This document shows positions 1 through 5,185 of a DNA stretch of 6,887 nt, piece by piece. The translations under genes and the position numbers were made by a program. Origin of the DNA: CAYJAZ01 sp964370095 (GTDB lineage: Bacteria > Desulfobacterota > Desulfovibrionia > Desulfovibrionales > Desulfovibrionaceae); assembly GCA_964370095.1 (NCBI GenBank), contig CAYJHJ010000088.1, positions 1 to 6,887 of the forward strand, in the 5' to 3' direction. Each line of letters starts with the position of its first letter. Positions within the stretch are counted from its first letter, which is position 1. A model generated the notes under the pieces. The model was not told the origin of the DNA, did not search any database, and saw only the letters and a list, made by a program, of their open reading frames with translations.

Positions 1-2239
1 CAAAAATAACACACATCCTGCAAAATGGACCTATGCAAATATTGACAATATGCGCACACAACTCAAAAGACTTGGCTATTCTTATGATTGGGAGCGTGAA
101 ATTGCCACTTGCCACCCAGGTTATTATCAGTTCGAGCAAAAGTTTTTCCTAAGCCTTTATGAAAAAGGCATTGCTTATCGTAAAAATGCTATGCAAAACT
201 GGTGCCCCTCATGTAATACCGTGCTTGCAAACGAACAGGTTGAAGAAGGGCTTTGTTGGCGTTGCGACACTTTGGTTGAACAAAAAGCGATGACACAGTG
301 GTTTTTGCGCATCACAGACTATGCTGAAGAACTTCTTAAAGACCTTGATTTATTGGAAAATGCTTGGCCTGAACGTGTTATTTCTATGCAAAGAAACTGG
401 ATTGGCAAAAGCATAGGTGCTGAGATTGATTTTATTTTAGAAAATTCTGATACAAAAATCCCTGTTTTTACCACAAGACCTGACACTTTATTTGGCGTAA
501 CTTTTCTTACTATTGCACCTGAACATGCTTTAGTATCTGAAATCATAAAAGATATGCCAAACAAAAAAGAAATTGAAGCTTTTATTGAAAAAGTTGCTTC
601 TATGGATAAAAACGATCGTCAGTCTGACAGCCTTGAAAAAGATGGTATTTTTACCGGTGCTTATGTCATTCACCCTCTTACAAAAGAAAAAATCCAACTT
701 TGGCTTGGAAACTTTGTTTTAGCCGAATACGGAACAGGTGCTGTTATGGGCGTGCCTGCTCACGATCAGCGTGATTTTCTTTTTGCTAAGAAATTTAACC
801 TTGAAATTAAAGTTGTTATTAATCCAATTGACGAAAACTTAGAAGTTGCAAGCATGCAAGAAGCTATGACAAGTGAAGGGCTTATGGTAAATTCAACCCT
901 TTTTCCACAACTTGATGGCATGCCAAACAACGAAGGAAAACAAGCAGTTATAAGCGAAGTTGAAAAACTTGGCCTTGGTAAGAAAACTGTTAATTTCCGC
1001 CTTCGCGATTGGAACATTTCACGTCAGCGTTATTGGGGCTCACCAATTCCTGTTATATATTGTGAAACTTGCGGGATTGTGCCCGTTCCTGAAAAAGATT
1101 TACCCGTTATTTTGCCTTTAGAAGTGCAAGTAAATCCTGATGGAAAATCACCACTTCCTCTAAGCGAAGATTTCTACTATGTTGATTGCCCTAAATGCGG
1201 AGCAAAAGCACACAGAGAAACAGACACGATGGATACTTTTGTTGAATCTTCTTGGTATTTTACCAGATATATTGACCCAAGAAACGAAGACGAAGCCATT
1301 AGCAAAGACCTAGCTTCTTATTGGATGCCTGTAGATCAATACATAGGCGGTGTTGAACATGCTATCTTGCACTTACTTTATGCACGTTTCTTCACAAAAA
1401 TTTTGAGAGATACAGGTTACTACCCTGCTGATTTAGCTGAACCTTTTGCTCGACTTCTCACGCAAGGTATGGTTTTAAAAGATGGCTCAAAAATGTCAAA
1501 ATCAAAAGGAAATGTTGTTGATCCTACTGAAATGATAAAACTTTTTGGTGCAGACACTGTTCGTTTGTTCTGCCTTTTTGCAGCCCCTCCTGAAAGAGAT
1601 TTTGACTGGAGTGAAAGCGGAATTGAAGGTGCTTATCGCTTCCTAAGCAGAGTATGGCGACTTTGTGCAGAGCTTCATGAACATTTAACTCCTGTACTAC
1701 CGGCTTCATTTACTGAAGCAACAAATCAACTCACAAAAGATTTACGTTTCAAAGAGCATAGCACTATTAAAAAAGTAACAGAAGATTTAAGCAATAAATT
1801 CCAATTTAATACAGCAATTGCAGCTGTTATGGAATTTGTAAATGCAATATATTCTTCAAAAGATGAATTAATTAAAAGTGAAGAAGGAAGAGAGGCTCTT
1901 TCTTCATCAATCTCAACAATGCTAACCTTACTTTGTCCTATAACTCCGCATATTTGTGAAGAAATCTGGGCTTCTATCGGGAATAGTTCTGTACTTTGCG
2001 ATATGCCTTATCCAAGCTTTGACAAAAATGCCCTTGAAAAAGACAGTGTAACCTTAGTTGTTCAGATAAACGGTAAATTACGCGGCAAACTTGAAGTGCC
2101 CGCAAATATTGATTCAAAGGCAGCCGAAGAATTAGCCTTGAGTGATGAAAATGTATCAAAGCATCTTGCAAGCATGAATATTGTTAAAGTGATTGTTGTT
2201 CCCAAAAAGCTTATTAACATTGTAGCTAAACCTAAATAA
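1..2239 (+). CDS. leuS: Leucyl-tRNA synthetase, 5'-truncated by the window edge
   Basis: Class I aminoacyl-tRNA synthetase that charges tRNA-Leu with leucine in the cytoplasm. The reading frame is open from base 2, and the residues before the first visible ATG (position 50) already match the family (NNTHPAKWTY), so that ATG is internal and not the start. 745 residues are visible; LeuRS is usually about 820-870, so roughly the first 85-95, including the HIGH motif, lie outside. Visible landmarks are: a zinc-type CPSC...CWRC pair (codons at 203, 212, 254, 263); the CP1 editing-domain motif TTRPDTLFG (470-496) and HDQRD (761-775), whose threonine and last aspartate correspond to proofreading residues; a second Cys pair set (1061, 1070, 1187, 1196); KMSKS (1490-1504); the anticodon-binding domain; and the typical C-terminus VKVIVVPKKLINIV. 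No frameshift is seen. It probably heads an operon with the lipoprotein gene 2 bases downstream. Confidence 0.98.
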   Translation, partial: KNNTHPAKWTYANIDNMRTQLKRLGYSYDWEREIATCHPGYYQFEQKFFLSLYEKGIAYRKNAMQNWCPSCNTVLANEQVEEGLCWRCDTLVEQKAMTQWFLRITDYAEELLKDLDLLENAWPERVISMQRNWIGKSIGAEIDFILENSDTKIPVFTTRPDTLFGVTFLTIAPEHALVSEIIKDMPNKKEIEAFIEKVASMDKNDRQSDSLEKDGIFTGAYVIHPLTKEKIQLWLGNFVLAEYGTGAVMGVPAHDQRDFLFAKKFNLEIKVVINPIDENLEVASMQEAMTSEGLMVNSTLFPQLDGMPNNEGKQAVISEVEKLGLGKKTVNFRLRDWNISRQRYWGSPIPVIYCETCGIVPVPEKDLPVILPLEVQVNPDGKSPLPLSEDFYYVDCPKCGAKAHRETDTMDTFVESSWYFTRYIDPRNEDEAISKDLASYWMPVDQYIGGVEHAILHLLYARFFTKILRDTGYYPADLAEPFARLLTQGMVLKDGSKMSKSKGNVVDPTEMIKLFGADTVRLFCLFAAPPERDFDWSESGIEGAYRFLSRVWRLCAELHEHLTPVLPASFTEATNQLTKDLRFKEHSTIKKVTEDLSNKFQFNTAIAAVMEFVNAIYSSKDELIKSEEGREALSSSISTMLTLLCPITPHICEEIWASIGNSSVLCDMPYPSFDKNALEKDSVTLVVQINGKLRGKLEVPANIDSKAAEELALSDENVSKHLASMNIVKVIVVPKKLINIVAKPK

Positions 2240-2241
2240 TT

Positions 2242-2748
2242 ATGAAAAAAAATATACTTTATATTTGCACATTTCTTTGTATTTTTGTGCTAAATAGCTG
2301 CGGATACCAGATAAAAAACTCTGAAAACTTCCCTTCAAAAGAGGTTATCCCTGCTCTTTCAACAATAAATATTGGAGAAATTGAACAAAATAGCATTCAC
2401 CCTTGGGTGCCTTATCTTATTTCAACCACAATACGCGATGAAGTTAGCTTAAGAAACTTTGCCACTTGGAAAAGCACGGGCACAAGCGATTATTCTATAA
2501 ATGCAAACCTTTACTCATTTGACATAGCATCATTTAGTGAAGTCTATACCGGTAATGATCTTATTTCAAGTGCTGATATTGATATTGAGCTTTCAATTAT
2601 TGATAATAAAACAAATACTATGCTTATTTCTTCCGGTATAACAAGATATTCAGAAAACTTTGAAAACCCCCGTGAAGAAGAGGCTATTCGCCAAGTTTTG
2701 ATCGGTGCAATTCGTAATGCATTTGATAAATTATATATAGAATTTTAA
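2242..2748 (+). CDS. lptE: LptE-like LPS-assembly outer-membrane lipoprotein
   Basis: 168-residue predicted lipoprotein. In known systems LptE plugs the LptD barrel and helps insert lipopolysaccharide into the outer leaflet of the outer membrane. The N-terminus has a KK start, a hydrophobic stretch (about residues 5-17) and a lipobox LNSC with Cys20, followed by GYQ, as in the CGY start of many mature LptE proteins. Asn at -2 of the lipobox is slightly unusual. Gly at +2, with no Asp, fits outer-membrane sorting. The rest alternates short beta-like segments (INANLYSF, ADIDIELSIID) and ends in a helix (about 146-164), which fits the LptE fold. Length is typical. The ATG follows the leuS stop by 2 bases and has no clear Shine-Dalgarno site, so translational coupling to leuS is likely. 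The identification rests on the lipobox, size, architecture and leuS neighbour, since LptE sequence is poorly conserved. Confidence 0.8.
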   Translation: MKKNILYICTFLCIFVLNSCGYQIKNSENFPSKEVIPALSTINIGEIEQNSIHPWVPYLISTTIRDEVSLRNFATWKSTGTSDYSINANLYSFDIASFSEVYTGNDLISSADIDIELSIIDNKTNTMLISSGITRYSENFENPREEEAIRQVLIGAIRNAFDKLYIEF

Positions 2749-2778
2749 TATTAACAAACTAAATTACTAGAGAAACCA

Positions 2779-3426
2779 ATGACAGAGCGTTTAACTCAAA
2801 ATATAAGCCCAGAAGAAGCCTTAGAAGAACTTATTGCAGGAAATGAAAGGTATATCAACGACTTAAGTATACATTTTGAAGAAAATGCAATAAGACGCCA
2901 GCACACAGCCATTCACGGGCAATACCCTATAGCAACTGTTTTAGCCTGTTCTGATGCCAGAATGCCGGTTGAAACCTTGCTAGATCAAGGTAATGGTGAT
3001 ATTTTTGTTATACGTGTAGCCGGCAATATTGTTGGGCCTCAAGTACTTGGAAGTATTGACTATTCCATTGCTGTTCTTGATGTTCCACTCATACTTGTTT
3101 TAGGGCATACAAATTGCGGAGCTATAGGTTCAGCTGTTGACAGGGTTTATGCAAGCCAAGGGTTTACAAAAAATATCAAAGACTTACTTGCACCCCTTCT
3201 ACCTTTTGCTTATGAAGAATGTAGCTCACACCCAAACCCCAGTGAAGAAGAGCTTGTGAAGCTAAAAGATCATCTTGTGATTCAAAATGTTTGGAAATCT
3301 ATTGATGAAATTATCAACTCAAGTGAAGTAACAAAAAATAGAGTAGCTGATAAAAGTTTGATGGTAGTTGGTGCTGTATATGACATTCAAACCGGCGAAG
3401 TTGATTGGTTGGGAACTGCTTTCTAG
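2779..3426 (+). CDS. Beta-class carbonic anhydrase
   Basis: 215-residue enzyme that interconverts CO2 and bicarbonate. The zinc-site motifs are intact: CSDAR (Cys57, Asp59, Arg61) and HTNCG (His110, Cys113). These give the Cys2-His zinc ligands plus the Asp-Arg dyad that controls access of water to zinc. Other family blocks are the N-terminal ALEELIAGNERY helix, RVAGNIVGPQVLGSIDY (about 79-95), which builds the active-site wall, and the C-terminal GAVYDIQTGEVDWL strand. Length is normal. There is no signal peptide, so it is cytoplasmic. The start at 2779 leaves a 30-base gap after lptE with only a weak purine stretch (agagaaa) as ribosome site; no promoter or terminator is obvious in that gap, so it is probably co-transcribed with leuS-lptE. 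A supply of bicarbonate for carboxylases, or pH balance, is the usual role; the substrate pathway here cannot be told from the sequence. Confidence 0.95.
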   Translation: MTERLTQNISPEEALEELIAGNERYINDLSIHFEENAIRRQHTAIHGQYPIATVLACSDARMPVETLLDQGNGDIFVIRVAGNIVGPQVLGSIDYSIAVLDVPLILVLGHTNCGAIGSAVDRVYASQGFTKNIKDLLAPLLPFAYEECSSHPNPSEEELVKLKDHLVIQNVWKSIDEIINSSEVTKNRVADKSLMVVGAVYDIQTGEVDWLGTAF

Positions 3427-3450
3427 CTAATACATTTTTTTGACTTAAAT

Positions 3451-3467
3451 TTGGAACAAATTTTGCA
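3451..3467 (+). promoter_or_regulatory. Sigma-54 (-24/-12) promoter
   Basis: TTGGAACAAATTTTGCA matches the RpoN consensus TTGGCACG-N4-TTGCA at the key places: GG at 3453-3454 and GC at 3465-3466 are separated by exactly 10 bases, and both TTGG and TTGCA blocks are complete. It starts 24 bases after the carbonic anhydrase stop. The predicted transcript starts near 3477-3478, leaving a leader of about 25 bases that carries the AGGAGG site of the next gene. Such promoters need an AAA+ enhancer-binding activator; its upstream binding site would fall in the carbonic anhydrase gene and I cannot identify it. Confidence 0.78.
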
Positions 3468-3490
3468 TTCACTCATATGTATGACTTTAT

Positions 3491-3497
3491 GAGGAGG
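3491..3497 (+). promoter_or_regulatory. Strong Shine-Dalgarno site for the 490-residue gene
   Basis: GAGGAGG ends 4 bases before the ATG at 3502 and contains the full AGGAGG anti-16S complement. It fixes that ATG as the start and is clearly the best ribosome site in the window, in contrast to the weak or absent sites of lptE and the carbonic anhydrase gene. Confidence 0.85.
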
Positions 3498-3501
3498 CAT
3501 T

Positions 3502-4974
3502 ATGCTAATCCAAGACCATCCTTTTTTTCAATCAAAAAACGCCACATCTCCTGATGTTTCAGAGCATATAAGAAAGCAAGAGCAAATCAATGCGTTAAAA
3601 AATCCGCAAACGCTTGAATCTTTTTCTCAAATTTTATCGCAATCTACTTATTTAGATGAGCAGGCTCAAGCACAAAAATCTCATGCCAATATGGTATCAG
3701 GCAAACTTGATGCAAGTTTTTTCCCAAAAAATACAAATAGCACCTATCCTCAAAATCTTGCAGATTTGTCACAAAAAAGTTCTTTGGCTCAAATAAATTC
3801 CCTTCCAAGTGAAGAAACGCATAGTGCTGCAACAACAAAAGGCACAAAAATACAAGCTATTGAAGAAGAAAAATCTTTGTTTGAAAAAATTAAAGGCTTT
3901 TTTGGACAAAATAATGACGAAGCTTCAAAGCAAGTTCTTCAAAATACATCTATCATAAATCAAGAGCTCACTCAAGTAAGCCAAAATTCTGACCCAAAAG
4001 GGATTTCACTTCAAAGAGAAGGCATTGAAATTTTGGATAAAAAGCCTATTGGCATACGCCCTGTTGCTATTGCTCTTGATACACAATCTTTAAACACACT
4101 TTCTCGCCTTTCAAGACAAGCAGCCAATGCAAGTGAAGTGAGTGCAAAATTAAATAATAGTATTGAATTGAAGCCAGAAGAAGCCATTGTGCTTAACACT
4201 ACTGTAAGCCCTAAAATAACAGAAGAAAAAGTTGATAATACTGCTAAAGAATCTGAAAAAACAGTTATAAAAAATGAACAAATAAACACTGAAAAAACTC
4301 AAGAAGAACTTCTAAAAGCTGATATTGCAAAACAAGAAATCCTAAAAGAAAATAACTTAGGCGCTCTTTCAGCGAAATATGAGTCAGGAAGCCGAGGAAT
4401 TGAAGCCATAGGTTATGACAGAGTTGGCGGAACCTCTTACGGAAAATATCAAATAGCTTCAAATGTAGGCACTTTTGATAGATTTGTTTCCTTCCTTTCA
4501 AAAGAAGCCCCTGATATTGCAGACAAACTAAAAGAAGGCGGCAACCCTAATACAGGCTCAAAAAGCGGAACTATGCCAACTATTTGGAAAGAAATAGCTA
4601 AGGCAGAGCCTGAACGCTTCCAAAACTTACAAGAAGGTTTTATCAAGCATAGTCATTTTGATCCGGCCATGTCATCCCTTGTTGGTTCTGAATTAAACAC
4701 AGATTCTGAGGTTTTACAGCAAGTTGTTTGGTCCACTTCTGTACATCATGGACCTACTGGGGCAAAAAGAATTTTTGATAAAGCCTTGGCAGCTTTACAA
4801 AGCTCTGACAAAGAATCTTCAGATAAAAATCTTGAAATTTCTGAAAAAGATTTTATTGCAAAAGTTTATGATCTTAGAGCAAATCAATTCTCTTCTTCAA
4901 CCGCAAATGTAAGAGAAGCCGTTCAAAATAGGCTTATTCATGAAAAAAATGATGCCCTCAGTGCTTTGAGTTAG
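3502..4974 (+). CDS. Probable peptidoglycan hydrolase with VgrG3-like C-terminal domain and long disordered N-terminus
   Basis: 490 residues, not matched to a named gene. Residues 1-233 are Gln/Ser/Asn-rich and look largely disordered, apart from one amphipathic stretch at 121-136 (EEEKSLFEKIKGFFGQ). Residues 234-285 are Glu/Lys-rich and probably helical. Residues 286-490 resemble the lysozyme-like domain found at the C-terminus of VgrG3-type T6SS spikes and in phage-type endolysins: AKYESG with Glu294 as candidate catalytic acid, IGYDRVGGTSYGKYQ (303-317, including Asp306), VVWSTSVHHGPTGA (408-421), and an ending of the type VREAVQNRL..EKNDAL. This points to cleavage of cell-wall glycan. There is no Sec signal peptide, lipobox or membrane segment, and no cysteine in the whole protein. 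It stands alone between a sigma-54 promoter and a terminator. Export by a flagellar or other non-Sec apparatus is inference; FlgJ is an analogy for combining rod export with muramidase activity, not a detected homologue. The family assignment is from memory of motifs; the function is moderately sure, the physiological role is not. Confidence 0.68.
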   Translation: MLIQDHPFFQSKNATSPDVSEHIRKQEQINALKNPQTLESFSQILSQSTYLDEQAQAQKSHANMVSGKLDASFFPKNTNSTYPQNLADLSQKSSLAQINSLPSEETHSAATTKGTKIQAIEEEKSLFEKIKGFFGQNNDEASKQVLQNTSIINQELTQVSQNSDPKGISLQREGIEILDKKPIGIRPVAIALDTQSLNTLSRLSRQAANASEVSAKLNNSIELKPEEAIVLNTTVSPKITEEKVDNTAKESEKTVIKNEQINTEKTQEELLKADIAKQEILKENNLGALSAKYESGSRGIEAIGYDRVGGTSYGKYQIASNVGTFDRFVSFLSKEAPDIADKLKEGGNPNTGSKSGTMPTIWKEIAKAEPERFQNLQEGFIKHSHFDPAMSSLVGSELNTDSEVLQQVVWSTSVHHGPTGAKRIFDKALAALQSSDKESSDKNLEISEKDFIAKVYDLRANQFSSSTANVREAVQNRLIHEKNDALSALS

Positions 4975-5001
4975 CTTATAGTTGTCCTTCTAACTATCTT
5001 T

Positions 5002-5038
5002 ATCTCCTTATATAATTTATATGAGGAGATTATTTTAT
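5002..5038 (+). terminator. Rho-independent terminator of the hydrolase gene
   Basis: A 13-bp inverted repeat with a 3-base loop occupies 5002-5030. ATCTCCTTATATA pairs with TATATGAGGAGAT, with one T-G wobble, and the hairpin is followed by TATTTTAT. It lies 27 bases after the stop at 4974. The stem is long but AT-rich near the loop and the T tract is interrupted, so termination may be incomplete. The symmetry would also allow a hairpin on the opposite strand, but no gene ends there. Confidence 0.72.
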
Positions 5039-5069
5039 TAAAGAAGTTTTAAAAGCACTATTTTAAAGC

Positions 5070-5098
5070 TTGCAAAAGACAAAGAAATAGGCTAAATT
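5070..5098 (+). promoter_or_regulatory. Weak sigma-70-like promoter candidate upstream of hppA
   Basis: TTGCAA (5070-5075) and TAAATT (5093-5098) are 17 bases apart, each matching 4 of 6 positions of the -35 and -10 consensus. If used, transcription would begin near 5105, just before the hairpin at 5115, which would then sit in the hppA leader. In such AT-rich DNA a match of this quality can occur by chance, so this is only a candidate. Confidence 0.3.
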
Positions 5099-5114
5099 CC
5101 CTCATGATTTATAT

Positions 5115-5142
5115 GCACATTTGTCAAATGTGCTGTTTTTTT
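5115..5142 (+). terminator. Strong intrinsic terminator 43 bases before hppA
   Basis: GCACATTT and AAATGTGC form a perfect 8-bp stem around the loop GTC (5115-5133). TG and seven T residues (5136-5142) follow at once. This is the textbook shape of a factor-independent terminator and is cleaner than the one at 5002. It is either a second stop for read-through from the upstream gene or, if the hppA promoter lies before it, a leader attenuator. Confidence 0.82.
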
Positions 5143-5157
5143 CTTCGCATTTTGCGG

Positions 5158-5171
5158 TTAACATTTAACAT
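5158..5171 (+). repeat. Tandem 7-bp repeat in the hppA leader
   Basis: TTAACAT occurs twice head to tail directly upstream of the hppA ribosome site (GAGGT, 5178-5182). It could be an operator half-site pair or part of a promoter -10 region, but two 7-base copies in AT-rich sequence may mean nothing. Confidence 0.35.
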
Positions 5172-5185
5172 TCCAGTGAGGTCCT

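Noticed and set aside
50..52. ATG at position 50 as the start of leuS
   Set aside because: Sixteen in-frame codons before it match conserved LeuRS sequence, and starting here would remove the HIGH-containing part of the catalytic domain, so the gene simply begins outside the window.
3427..3445. Possible terminator after the carbonic anhydrase gene (run of seven T at 3435-3441)
   Set aside because: No stable inverted repeat precedes the T run; only the short self-complementary TAGCTA is present. Transcription may end here by another means, but an intrinsic terminator is not supported.
4724..4912. Plus-strand open frame of 62 codons inside the lysin gene
   Set aside because: It is a +1 frame shadow with Lys/Leu/Ile-rich composition and no ribosome site. 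The conserved domain continues in the main frame throughout.
5011..5016. Perfect TATAAT -10 hexamer
   Set aside because: It lies inside the hairpin of the terminator at 5002-5030 and the matching -35 position (about 4988-4993, TTCTAA) is poor. It is better explained as part of the AT-rich stem.
5146..5156. Small hairpin CGCA-TTT-TGCG after the hppA terminator
   Set aside because: The stem is only 4 bp, has no T tract and no partner structure, so it is too weak to call a regulatory element.
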